37,271 nt of DNA from Polysphondylium violaceum (GCA_000277445.1 AJWJ01000212.1:1-37271); one strand, 5' to 3'. Shown: positions 1-10,866, counted from the first letter of the stretch. The notes: generated from the letters alone by a model not told the origin. Program-made: numbers and translations.

Positions 1-1309
1 AAAATTAAAAAAAAGGCTAGATCTGTGCCCGTTTCACCAACTGAAGCGAGTTTATTACGAAACTAATGGTTAAAAAATGAGACTTTTCTCATAATTGATC
101 AACAACTTGATTTGATTGTTGTAAAAGTTTTTTTTTTAATGTGATAAAAAATACGAAAACACCTGTTGTTTGTTAATGATTGATTGCTGTATTTTTACTG
201 GTTGAGTAGTTTTTGATCCACAAATTATGATATTATGTATTAAAATCACCATGCTGATTATAAATATATAATCACCCCACCACTTTACTGCCACCCCTAA
301 TACATACCATCCCATCATAACACTATATCGTGAGTCACGTGATTGTATAGAATAGGTAAGACTATATTATTATACTATCCAATAATATATTTAAATAACT
401 ATATTTAGAGCAGTTTATAAACACACACACACATACTATATATACAGCATATGATTGATATGGATAGTTTTCTATAAAAACTTTTATCAAAGAGAAGATT
501 AATAATCAACGTTTTCTTCAGACAAAGTACCCTGTTTGACCAGAGTGGAAACGATTTAATCTTTGTTTTTCATCATTTAAAAGTTTTAAAAACTCATCTA
601 CATATAAATTGGTCTTGATATTGGTATGTGCATGCGTGTGTAAAACTATAGGTCCTTATATCATGATATTTAATATTGGTTATAATATAAAAATATAAAT
701 ATACACTATATATACATATACACAAAAACACTCTCGTAATAGCTAATAGCTAATTTTGAAATAGTGGTGCACAAAAATGTTCAGATTCGAAAAAAAAATT
801 CGAAAAAATAATAAAAAATAAAAATAAAATTAAGTTTCAAATCCTATTACAATGATGTCATGTTCAAGTATTGACCTTTTTGTTTGAAAAAAGTCATCAA
901 TATTGGTACTTTGGTGAGATCATCAAATTTTTTTTAAAAATAAAATGTGGTATCTAAAAATGGGGGAGATCTAAGGGGGAATAAAAGAGATTGAATCATT
1001 TATAATAAAAAAAAGCCATTTTTCACATTTTTAAAGAATCCATTGGTAATTTTAGGGATTCATTTCGAATTAAGAGTGTAATTATATATATCTACCCTTT
1101 TACTTTATCTTTAATCTTGTCCTTAATTTAATCTAAAGATACTACCACTCGACTCATATATGAATCCATGCCAATTTATTAAACTAATTAATTAATGTAT
1201 TAAACAAAAAAAAAAACGTTTTTTGATCAACTATAAATAATTGTATTGAATTGTTTTTCACATCAATTCATTTTTTAATGAAATAAAAATCTTTACCTGC
1301 GCCCTCGAT
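1..1309. other. Intergenic region, left edge
   Basis: I see no gene in this stretch. The longest open frame is a 60-codon low-complexity one on the minus strand (136-318) with no recognisable protein. There is an (AC)n microsatellite near 419-433, several small hairpins (for example ATGAGA/TCTCAT near 88-103) and many A/T homopolymers. The last 100 bases hold an oligo(A) run and a TATAAATAA box at about 1231, which fit a promoter for the small gene starting at 1310. Confidence 0.6.
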
Positions 1310-1537
1310 ATGTCATCATTAAACAATACCATTAATATTATCAATAAATCATCAAAATTATTGATAAATCAATTAACTACACCAACTCAACAAATTTCAC
1401 GTCCTTTAATATTAAATGGAAATAATAATCAAGAAATCAAAAACTCTTTTATAAATTCAAATAGCAATGATATGAAACTAAGATCCTCTTTAAAGAAATC
1501 GATTGTAATTCCAGAATTATCAATGAATCAATTTTAA
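1310..1537 (+). CDS. Small Asn/Ser-rich protein, unknown function
   Basis: This single-exon frame encodes 75 residues starting MSSLNNTINI and ending PELSMNQF. I do not recognise the family. It is rich in Asn, Ser, Ile and Leu with a short basic patch (KLRSSLKKS, about residues 56-64), and has no signal peptide or membrane segment. Support for a real gene is indirect: a TATAAATAA box about 80 bases upstream, an oligo(A) tract before it, an A/T-rich coding composition like its neighbours, and AATAAA-type signals after the stop. It converges on the BTB gene ending at 1735. Small Asn/Ser-rich proteins are common in dictyostelids, but it does not show the Gly-rich pattern of the HssA/B-like family. 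It could also be a chance frame. Confidence 0.45.
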   Translation: MSSLNNTINIINKSSKLLINQLTTPTQQISRPLILNGNNNQEIKNSFINSNSNDMKLRSSLKKSIVIPELSMNQF

Positions 1538-1570
1538 CTAAAAAAGAAACAAAATCCACTAAAATCCATG

Positions 1571-1596
1571 GAAAAAAGATTAATTAATCTTTTTTC
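1571..1596. repeat. 26-bp perfect palindrome between convergent genes
   Basis: Each 13-base half is GAAAAAAGATTAA followed directly by its reverse complement, with no spacer. It lies 34 bases after the stop of the small gene and about 140 bases beyond the stop of the convergent BTB gene. It could form a cruciform or an RNA hairpin in either transcript's 3' end. Its role is unknown. Confidence 0.85.
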
Positions 1597-1734
1597 AAAT
1601 GGGTGCGTAAAAACAGTAATAATAAAAGTCAATTATATAGGCGTATATAATTAATTATTTAAAATAAACAATAAGAATTGTTTTGTATTTTAAAATATAT
1701 ATCTATATAATACAAAAATTAATAAAAATACAAT

Positions 1735-4195
1735 TTATATTTGAGATCTCGTTTCATATAAATCACCATAAAATTCAATACCAGATATTGATAAAAAGTT
1801 GTGATTTGAAGAATTTCTACCAGTTTGTAAAATTCTAAAATGTCTATAGGCTTGAGTACAATTTGGAATTGGCCATGTACAAGTACTAAAATTACCATTC
1901 AACGATGAATCATTACTATGTCTTACTAAAACTGTCCAATTCTTTGAGATAATTGGTTAATAACTATTGGCATTAACAATAAACAAATCAAACGAATCAA
2001 CTTACTTTACTATCCATCGAACCTTGTAAAGTCCAATTTCTTAGACAATCAGCTTTACTATTTCCACCATGTCTAAGAGTATAAGAAGTGGGAACCATGG
2101 TTCTACTTGAACCTAAATTGATAGATATCCATGATGCGGGTACATCCATAGTCCAACATTCAGATGGAGTACGACCAACACAATCTGTGGCATTACCCTT
2201 TTCTTGAGATGAAAATGTAACTCTAACTCTACCTCTAAGTGCAGGATTTGACCACTCTTCTTTACCTCCATTGGTGCCAATATAATAAAACAAACCAAAC
2301 TTGTCAAAATCGGCAACATGTTCAAGTGAAGTTGCATAAGCTGTACGTGGTGTTTTTCTCATTTGTGTCAATGAACTCTCTTCTTGAATATCCATATTAA
2401 TGTTTAGACTTGATGCTGAAGTGGCATTCATTGGATTACTATTACTACCACTACCACTACTACTACTAGTACTATTAATATGAAGTGTACTACCCCCAAT
2501 GGTATTTATTTGTGTAATGATTGGACTATTACTAGTATTGGTACCTGGTGTACTTGATTTTAATTCATTTTTAGGACCTTCATGATACTTTAATCTTTGC
2601 AAGAGTGCCTCTGTTACTAAATAACGAGGAATGAGTGGATGGTCTTGTACCTCTTCCAGTTGTTGATAATTAAATAAAGGAAATCTCACTACTTCAAACA
2701 ATGAATTTATATCTGCTTCATTTAATACTGCTCTATTCATTTGTATATATTTAACTACAGTCTTATAAACAATAGCTTCATTTGAAACTGATAAATTGTT
2801 TTGTTTCATTAATCTAATCATAATATTTAATGGTAATGATAAGAGCTCTGGTATAGTATTGATAGTTGATGTATCCAATGATTTATCATCAATTGCAATA
2901 TTATTAATTTTATCATTATTAATATTGTTTTTGGTTTCATCTAAAATTATATTATTATCACTATTATTTATAACTAAACTATTATTTATATTATTGACAA
3001 TATCTTCATAATCATCATTTTCTATTAAATCTATATTAAACTGTGTATTAATTGTACTTGTATTTATATTTGTGTCATCTGTACTTGTACTTGTACTTGT
3101 AATTGTTTGCTGTTGTACACTATTACTATTATTACTATTATTTACATTATTATTATTATTATTATTATTACTATTTAATTCATCATTATTATTATTTAAA
3201 TTATAAAAACTATTTGGTAAAATGATTTGATTAAAATGTTTACATATTACAGTGATTGATTTTGAAATCAAATCTTCACTATCGATATGAACGGCTTTGT
3301 TTAACATTGATAGTGCATTCTCTTTTGTTATTGAACTGGTGAGGAAATAGGTGGCTACTTTTTTTAAACCTTTAATTGCAAATGTGTTGGACAGTGAAAG
3401 AATAGGCAATGCATTCTTTGACGTCAAGTTTGCACGTCCATTGTATATGTAAAATAATACAGATTCAAAGAATTCTACAAATGAACACTTTAATTCATAG
3501 GTATCTTTACCTTTATACACTAGATATTCATTGTTTTGATGTTCTACCGCCCTGTCAAATAGATCTGAAAATAGTTTGGATGAATGCGATAATATCACCT
3601 TGTGTAAATGATGACTCTTGCCATTGGCTATGATGGTCACATCACTAAATTCAAATGATTTCAAGTAATTGCCAAATCCATTTTGAAACAATGGTGATTC
3701 ATACAATGTTGACCCTTTATGAAGGTTTTTAGTGTTGTTTGTTCTGTTATTATTAGATGATGATGGTGTATTAATTAATGATGAAGGTGATGAAGATATA
3801 TTTGATGGTGATGTACTGGGGGTATTGTTGTTATTGTTATTGATATCATTTTGATTGACTTGTAATTGAATGATCTGTGATAGATTCTGTGGTTGTGTAA
3901 ACTTGAATGTAGGTGTGTTGCTGTTGTTATTACTTGTAGGTGTATTGTTGATAGTACCACTATTGGTATTATTACTACTACTACTATTATTACTACTACC
4001 ACTACTATTTGATGAATAGGTTATTGGGAAAAAGGATGATACTGAGCCAGGACTAGTACTAATTATATATGATGGTGATAGTGAAAGCAACGTTGACGAT
4101 GCATCATTGTTATTGTTATTGTTATTGTTACTAGTTTGATTTGATATATTTATACTATTGGTCTGTTGAAAACTATTATTTCTATTGTGGCTCAT
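1735..4195 (-). CDS. BTB-BACK-discoidin-like (F5/8C) domain protein
   Basis: There are two exons on the minus strand, 4195-2006 and 1941-1735, separated by a 64-base GTAAGT...AG intron; they encode 798 residues. Residues 1-160 are a disordered Asn/Ser/Thr-rich leader. A BTB/POZ domain follows (about 170-330; FEFSDVTIIANGKSHHLHKVIL and later residues), interrupted near its end by an Asn-rich insert, then a BACK domain (about 455-550) and a C-terminal F5/8C/discoidin-like domain (about 625-795). The last contains YYIGTNGGKEEWSNPALRGR and LRHGGNSKADCLRNWTLQGS, and exon 2 completes it with NWTVLVRHSND and SISGIEFYGDLYE. The order resembles BTBD9 and plant BTB/POZ proteins of the At2g30600 type. 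BTB-BACK proteins often serve as CUL3 substrate adaptors, so that role is inferred. Without the second exon the discoidin domain would be cut in half. Confidence 0.88.
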
Positions 4196-4378
4196 ACTTA
4201 TTTATCCAATTGGATCTAGAAAATAAAAAAACATATCACAGATTTCCATTTTTTAAAAAAAAAAAAATAAAAAAATTTTAAAACAAAGTTAAATAATGAG
4301 AAAAATGCTATTTTAATAGTATAACAAAATTAAGGGTATCTTAGGACCCTGTAATGTTTATTGAGGAGAAAAGATTGC

Positions 4379-5548
4379 TTATTGAGCAGAAATGATAGAA
4401 GTAGAGACGAAATTGGCAACACCGCATTCATTTTTGTTTCTCAAGACTTTTAAGTAACCAGCCTCACCCCAGTCGGCACCCCAACTGTTCTTGACGATCC
4501 AATATGGAGTATTGGCACCAAGAATAGTTCTTTGAGCAGAGTAACCAACGATTAAAATACCGTGATCAAGAGATTTACCACATGGGATATCGAAAACACC
4601 TCCCAAATAGAATTGCCATTCAGCAGCATCGGCAGCAATGGCGAGTGGACCAGTGGTGGCGAGGAAAGCAGCAATTTGAGTTTCATTGGTTGGGACCATA
4701 GTGTATGAAGTGATTTTAGCACCAACACTTGAGGCATCGAATTTGCAGGTACCATCAACAGCAGTGTATGGGTAAGCTTGTTCGGTATCGATACCACCAG
4801 CTTGGATGATGTATTCGTAGGCAATTGGTTGAAGACCACCATCGCAACCAGCGTTACAGACCTTTTGGTTTTCATATTCCATACAGTTGTTTGAGCAATC
4901 AACTAAGTTTTGTTCAGAGAGACCGACTAATGGGTTCTTGGCAGCAAGGAAGTTTTGACCTTCAACGTTACCAGTGGTGGAAAAAGTCCAGCATGAACCG
5001 CATTGACCTTGGTTCTTGACTGGGGTGACAGCACCGTGTTCTCTCCAATCGAAAGCAACTGGGGTGGCATTGATGATATCGTCGCTTAATTCAGCGGCCA
5101 TTGGGAGATCAGCAGATGGGGTGGCAGAGACAGCGCTCATGTAGTATTTTCTGAATTCAGCTGGTGAAAGATCAGCAAATTTGTTGACACCAAAAGTGAG
5201 ATCAGAGTTTTGAGCTTTAGCTTTTTGATTTAAGCTTTCAATGAGACCAACATTGGATTTGAAGGTGGCAAATTTGGCAGCATATTCATGTGACTCGTAA
5301 ACCTTGTTGTATTTTTGTTGGAAGTTGATGAAATTAACTTCGTCTATTTATATATTTATTAAATTAATATTTATAATAAATAAATAAAATAACTCTAGAT
5401 ATAAAATTTATATCTCTATTTTTAAATCCGATTATTCGGAATAAAAATTTTATTATCTCCTTATATAAATAATTTAATTTTTACCTTTAGTTAAAAAGCT
5501 GGCAGAGGCCAAAGCGATAAAGAGAGCAATCAATAAGATTGATTTCAT
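4379..5548 (-). CDS. Papain-family cysteine protease (cathepsin L-like), secreted/lysosomal
   Basis: There are two exons, 5548-5485 and 5343-4379, with a 141-base intron; they encode 342 residues, the usual length for dictyostelid cysteine proteinases. Exon 1 is a signal peptide (MKSILLIALFIALASASF). Residues about 25-85 are an I29 propeptide with an ERFNIN-like helix and the motif FGVNKFADLS. The mature enzyme begins near TPVAFDWREHGAVTPVKNQG. The oxyanion Gln133, catalytic Cys139 (GQCGSCW), His282 (LDHGILIVGY) and Asn307 (YWIVKNSWG) are all present, so it should be active. Exon 1 ends in phase 1 and the joined codon gives Asp22. The likely role is protein breakdown in the endolysosomal system or after secretion. 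The short AT-rich gap to the BTB gene holds nothing further. Confidence 0.95.
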
Positions 5549-6734
5549 TTTGTTATAGATATATAAAAATGTGACTTGAAAGAAAAAATTGTCACACTTT
5601 TCAATTGCATTGGGGAAGAGAAAAAAAAATTTCAAAAAATTAAAAAAAAAATTAAAAAAAATTTGAAAAAAAAATCTAATCATCCCACCCAAAAACTCAA
5701 TATCGTTTTAGAATCCTCCTTCTTTTTTTCCATTCAAAAAAAATCTATTTGTATGAAATTTTTTTTCTAAAAATTCAAACATACAATTCACTTGATGAAT
5801 AAAATATCTAATTACATTAAATATTGGGTGATAAAGAGATAAAGAAGCACTTAGGGTAATCGGTTAAATTCATTCGAAGCGGGTCAAATTCTTTCTTATT
5901 TTAAAATTTTTTTTATTAATGAAAAAGAACATGCAGGTTCTTGATCAGATATTTTAAAATATTCATGAGACATATCATACTATAATGAAAAGTTGTAGAT
6001 AATAAAAATTAAAATGATTGAAAATGCTACAAACAATCCTTGATTGCCACAAATGTTCATTCAAAACCTTTTCAACAATAAATATCTGCAACCGATAAAA
6101 TTTCATTTTTTATTTTTTATTTTTTTGATTTTCATAGACTTTAAATTTTAAAATCATCCACATCAGATAATTCGTTAAAAAATAAAAACAAGTTGAAAGT
6201 CTATCCAAATTTATTTGTAAAATTATTACAACTTTTTTATGATTTTGATCAAAGTGAACAAAGGAATCTAGCTGATTGGAGTAAATATTATTGCATTGAT
6301 AAGAATTGGGCCAAGCTTGACCAACTTAAGTCTATCCAAATTTTCACAATAGACTTAAGTTGGTCAAACTTGGCCCGTATTCTTATGGGTGAGCCTATCC
6401 TGAAAATTTTTACATTGACATGTATTGTGCTTAGACTCACAGAAATGATTTCAATTTCTTCGTCTAAGTTGGTGGGGTTTGTAATAATTTGTGGGCAAGG
6501 ATCTCTCCCGAATTGAAAAATTTCGAAAAATAGTAATCCTTATCAAGAGATCAAAATCTATTCCTATAGGTGATCATTTCAAGTTTAAAGAATTTAGTCA
6601 TAATGAGGGTGTATGATTAATTTAAAGTATTAGTTTTACGTTTGATTAATGATTCATAAAACAAATAAATTAGGGTTTATTCATCTGACAAAAAAAAAAA
6701 AAAAAACATTAATTTTTTTAAGAGGACACAAAAG
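5549..6734. other. Divergent intergenic region between cysteine protease and OTU genes
   Basis: This is 1.2 kb between two divergent genes. It holds long A/T tracts upstream of the protease start (5576-5770), a T/A-rich stretch before the OTU start (A-run near 6691-6707) and, in the middle, a foldback structure (6301-6384) inside a wider imperfect inverted repeat (6220-6490). An open frame of about 107 codons over the foldback (6193-6516) has no ATG start and no recognisable protein; it looks like a by-product of the inverted repeat. Confidence 0.7.
6301..6384. repeat. Long hairpin: about 35-bp inverted repeat, 13-nt loop
   Basis: The left arm is 6301-6335 and the right arm 6349-6384. Reverse-complementing the right arm gives the left arm except for one C/T difference and a T-versus-AC difference near the base. 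The loop, 6336-6348, is CCAAATTTTCACA. The arms are markedly less AT-rich than the flanks (TGGGCCAAG, TTGACCAACTTAAGTC). Outside it, 12-base inverted arms lie at 6220-6231 and 6479-6490. A 16-base direct repeat, AAGTCTATCCAAATTT, occurs at 6197-6212 and 6328-6343. A transcript from either strand would fold into a long stem. It may be a MITE-like foldback relic or a small-RNA precursor; the sequence does not decide. Confidence 0.85.
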
Positions 6735-7905
6735 ATGGGGAAGAAAAAGACAAATAAACTCATAGTTAATTTATCAGATGATGAGGATCAACAACAAAAG
6801 CAACAAGAAGAACAAGATATTAAAGATGAAAACATTGTAAAAGAGGAGGAGGAGGAAGAGGAAGAAGAAGAAGAAAAAAAAGAATCTAAAGGAAAAATGA
6901 TTCAAAGACATAAATTAGAATTAAAAGTAACCAATAATTATAATAATCATCAATATATAATGTATAGATAGATATATATTAATATATATATATATATATA
7001 TATAATCTAAGAAATTACAACAACAATTAGATAAAGAGAATCATTTAATACCAAAAAAGACAAGAAGGCTAAATCAGATTTTCAAGATAAAGCTAAAAAG
7101 ATTGAAGATGAATTGAAAAAGAAACAACAAGCTGAATTGGAAAACTATGAATCTGGTCAAGTACAATTGGATTTAAATCAATTGATTATAAATAAAGAAC
7201 AAAAAGGACCATCTAAAGCTCAACTTAAAAAAGCACAAAAGCTTGCAGATGAAGAAAAAAGAATGAAGGAATTAGAGGAAGAGAAAAAGAAATTTGTTTC
7301 AAAAGGTGTTGTTGAATTTACTGATTTTATGACTAAACTTAAGCCATTAAACAAAACTATTAAACATGTATGTATGAGAAAAGTAAAAGAGTATAAATAA
7401 TATTTAATAGTACTAATAACACATATGTATATAGATTAATCCAGATGGTGATTGTTTATATTCAGCAATTGGTAATCAATTATTTATATTAAACATTATA
7501 GATGAAGCCAAGAGTAAACAATATCAAAAAGAATTGAGAAAGAAAGCATCAGATTATATCATGGAGAATAAAGATGAATTTTTACCATACATTATATCTG
7601 AAGAAGAGTACTCTGACAGTCCAGATCCAATCGCAGATTATTGTCAAGATCAAGTATTAACCATTGGTAAATGGGGTGGTCATTTAGAATTAAAAGCATT
7701 GTCACATTCATTAAAGCTACCAATCACTATCCACAATGCCTACTCTCAAGACATTATCATTGGTGAAGAATTTATGAATGAATCAAAATCAAATTCAATG
7801 CATCTCTCTTATCATAGACATGCATTTACTTTAGGTGAACATTATAATAGTGTTATACCATTAATAACAATAGAAAATAATAATAATAGTGATGAAGAAC
7901 AATAA
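6735..7905 (+). CDS. otud6B: OTUD6B-like OTU deubiquitinase, with an apparent -1 frameshift
   Basis: The exons are 6735-6926, 7012-7367 and 7435-7905. Residues 1-64 are acidic and Lys-rich. A coiled coil of the OTUD6 type follows (RHKLELKKLQQQLDKENHLI, then PKKDKKAKSD), then the OTU domain with catalytic Cys in PDGDCLYSAI, His in SYHRHAFTLGEHYNSV and the family motif WGGHLELKALSH. In exon 2 the frame opening with KLQQQ runs only to AAG at 7057-7059, and the conserved sequence continues in the -1 frame as GAC AAG AAG. The unshifted frame stops at 7114-7116. The switch point is the heptamer A AAA AAG (7053-7059). With one -1 slip the product is 339 residues with Cys190 and His312. A lost A in the run is the simpler explanation. 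The enzyme cleaves ubiquitin chains; OTUD6 proteins associate with translation. Confidence 0.85.
6980..7004. repeat. (TA)n microsatellite in OTU intron 1
   Basis: An uninterrupted TA run lies in the first intron of the OTU gene, shortly before the acceptor AATCTAAG. It is a plain simple repeat. Confidence 0.85.
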
Positions 7906-7937
7906 TGATCATTCATTAATTAATAATAAATAATAAT

Positions 7938-9237
7938 TTATTTCAAATAATGTAATTGTTGTTGTTGTTGTTGTAAATGTTGTTGTTGGTGTTGTTGTAT
8001 TTGTTGTAATTGTATTTGATGTTGTTGATTTTTTAATTGAGTTTGTTGCATTAGATAGGCTTGAAGTGGATGATTAGATTGTTGATTTTTAGATGGTTGA
8101 CGATAAGATACCGAAGGTGTAAATAATTGTGTTTGATAATCATTTCTAACCAATTGATCATGACTCAATGTTTGTGATCTCATATTGGCATAACCAAGAA
8201 ATCTACCATTGTTTTTAAAATGATCATTTAAATAATAATAATGTAATTGTATTTGTTCTCTAATAGAATAAGCAATTAAACCTTCAAATTCTCTTGGTAA
8301 TCCCTAGAGTAAAGATTTAGTTAGTATTGTATCTCTATTTATAAATATATCTATCTATACATACAAAATCTAATGCTAAAGATCTAGCAAAGATTTCAGG
8401 AGAATTTGGACCTAAAATATCCCATTCAAATTGATCTTTTAAATATAACTGATTTACATTTAAATCAATTTGAATTGTTACTATACATTCTTTGATTTCT
8501 TGTTTTAAGAGGGGAAGGTTCTTTCTAAATTCTAAAATTATATTTCTATGATGATTGATTGCCAGGTTGATATAGTTTGTAATTAAACCTTCAAACCATT
8601 CGGGATAATCCAATTCAATACAGAGTCTTTTGGAATAGTGTTCTGGTGTTATCTCTTGTTCATTGAGATTCCATAGTAAATAATCTCCCAATTTATATAC
8701 ACCACTTTGAATATCTAATTTAATGGGTATATAGTAATCATCGGATGGATCGTTTCTTTTAAATATTTCATTGGATGATTCTTTTTCTGTTGTCAATTCT
8801 TTGGGATGTTTAGATTGTTTACTAGTTTGATCATCATCGTCGGCATCATCATCGTCATCATCTACATCATCATCTACTTCTACTTCATTTTCTTCTTCCT
8901 CTTCTTCTTCCTCTTCTTCATCTTCATCATCATCCATTTCTTCATCATCTACATCATCTTCATCCATTTCTTCATCTTCGCCTTCTTCACCTTGACCACC
9001 ATTATCGCCTTGACCTTCATCCTCTTCTTCATAATAATCGTCACCTTCATCATCACCTTCATCTACTTCACCATTGACAGAGGTAGTTGTGGTGGTAGTC
9101 GTTCCCGGTGTATTTATAGCTGATGTATCTATTGTTGAAAAACCTGTATTTATATCTTCTTCCTCGTCCTCTTCTTCTTCAATATCTACATTTTCATCCT
9201 GTTGCTCCTCTTGTTGTTGTAATTCATCGTCATTCAT
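7938..9237 (-). CDS. snf5: SNF5/SMARCB1 (INI1) chromatin-remodelling subunit
   Basis: There are two exons, 9237-8365 and 8303-7938, with a 61-base GTATGT...TCTAG intron; they encode 412 residues. The SNF5 homology domain has two repeats: about 168-232 (YYIPIKLDIQSGVYKLGDYL, NLNEQEITPEHYSKRLC) and about 252-320 (TIQIDLNVNQLYLKDQFEWD, then exon 2 GLPREFEGLIAYSIREQIQLH). SNF5 proteins are core subunits of SWI/SNF remodelers and act in the nucleus. The N-terminus is an extreme Asp/Glu tract (about 59-136), where the animal protein has a winged-helix domain. The C-terminus is Gln-rich (repeated LQQ/HQQ). The stop is 32 bases from the stop of the convergent OTU gene, so the 3' ends must overlap or nearly touch. 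The family call is firm. Confidence 0.92.
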
Positions 9238-9423
9238 CCTATATGATCTTATGTCTATTGTATATTAGATTTGTTTTTTTCGCCACAGATCTTTCATAAA
9301 TTTTTTAAAAAAATTTTCAAAAAAAAAATGATCCGTTGCAAAAATAGAACAATAAGTGAGTATATTGGCAATGGACGAGTTATATAAAGTAATAAAAAGT
9401 ACTATTTTGTTTTATTTTATAAA

Positions 9424-10866
9424 TTATTCATCGGCAGTATTAGTGTTATTTGTCAATTCTTTTTCTTCTTCTTTTTCATCAGCCTTTGGTTCTTGATTTT
9501 CATCTTGTTTCTTTTCACTATTATTATTATCATTATCTTCATTTAAAAATGATTCCAATTCTTCTTTGTTTGGATTTTCAATAACAATATCATTTAAAGA
9601 TGTTGCTGGGGTTGTATTTATAGGAGTAGCAATAGTTGTTTTTGTTGTTGTATTTATATTATTATTATTGTTATTATTTAAATTTGATTGTACAGTTGGA
9701 GTAGGTAGAGTACTTGATGATGAAGATAATTTTCTACCAGTATTTAATGATGAAGATGAAGATGCTAATGATACAGATGAATTGCTACTTGACTGTAATA
9801 ATTGTCTTTCTTTTAATATCTTTTCTCTTTCATGTCTTTGATATACAGTTGATAATTCCTCTTGAAGTTTATTTAATTCTAATCTATAAATACAAATATA
9901 AATATAGAATAAAATTAATAAATGAGAAATAAAATTATAAATATATAGATATATACTTTTTCATTGAATCGTATTTAGATAATTCAACTTCTTTTCTTTC
10001 TTTCCATTTGTTAAATTCATTTTCTACAAAATTATCAATCTCTAAAGATAAAGCAATTTCCAATGATTCAATTTTTGATATCACTGATTCTATATTTAAT
10101 TGAATATTTTCAACCATTTGATTTAAATCACCAATTTTAGATAATTCAAACTCTGTTCTTTTCCATCCTTCATTTTGAACTGCACATAATTTAATCAACT
10201 CTGGGAACTTTTTATCAACTTCCTATAGTATGATTAATTTCAAAAGCTTATTAGTATATATCTTTTACTAAATATATATCTTTATATATGTACATCTCCT
10301 TTTTCAGCCAATATAGTTGAATTTGTACGAATTTGTTTTAATTTAACTTCATAGGATCTTAATAATAATGTACCATTATATAAATCGACATCAACCAAAG
10401 AATCTTTGGTTTGTGATACACTTGGTAAATAGGATGGATTGATAATCACTGTGTCTTTGATCACTTCAGTCATTGGTTTAATGACATCAACGACTGGTTG
10501 ATAATTTAAATTTGTAAGATTAGTTGGGTTGAGAACCTTAAGTGTTTCCAATGTATTCTCTGCTGCGGCAACTATATTTTGAGTTGCTGCTGTAACTGAT
10601 GATGCAAATAAAAGTTGCTCTTCTACAGGTACATATCTTGGTTGTTGTTGCTGTTGTTGCTGTTGTTGTTGATCACTTGTAGTAGCTGTAGTATTTGTAG
10701 TTTGAGTTGCATTATTTGATTGTTGAGGTGTTGCAGAAGTGGTTGATGGTGAAGTTGTAGGAGAAGATATTCTATTAAACGTATATGTGTGTTAATAGAA
10801 TGTCCATCACTATCATGTACCTAATATATACTTTTCTTCAAGTTTCTTTAAAAACGATTTAAACAT
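9424..10866 (-). CDS. dtnbp1: Dysbindin (DTNBP1), probable BLOC-1 subunit
   Basis: There are four exons: 10866-10832, 10771-10294, 10222-9957 and 9883-9424. They encode 412 residues and the total is a whole number of codons. The first exon gives MFKSFLKKLEEK. An S/T/Q-rich linker follows, then the helical dysbindin region (about 150-300) with KKFPELIKLCAVQNEGWKRT, a predicted coiled coil, and WKERKEVELSKYDSMKK leading into LELNKLQEELSTVYQRHERE and KILKERQ. This matches the animal pattern of a helix ending in MKLKERQ. The tail is disordered and includes NKEELESFLNE, like the acidic motif after the dysbindin domain in animals. Dysbindin acts in BLOC-1 in endosome-to-lysosome-related-organelle traffic. 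The family assignment rests on helix pattern and these motifs, not on catalytic residues. The gene lies downstream of the SNF5 start on the same strand. Confidence 0.78.

Noticed and set aside
136-318. 60-codon minus-strand open frame
   Set aside because: It is low complexity, has no homology pattern and no promoter signals, and is expected by chance in this DNA.
5850-5910. tRNA-like B box (GGGTCAAATTC)
   Set aside because: No matching A box, T-arm stem or acceptor stem could be drawn around it.
6193-6516. 107-codon open frame over the hairpin
   Set aside because: It has no ATG start and its sequence is dictated by the inverted repeat; no protein family pattern is present.
7470-7501. Mini-intron inside the last OTU exon (GTAATC...TTATAG)
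   Set aside because: It would be about 30 bases, too short, and the open reading matches OTUD6 family spacing without removal.
8806-9123. Hydrophobic Ile/Phe-rich plus-strand open frame resembling a membrane protein
   Set aside because: It is the complement of the acidic tract of SNF5; Asp/Glu codons read antisense as Ile/Phe/Leu.
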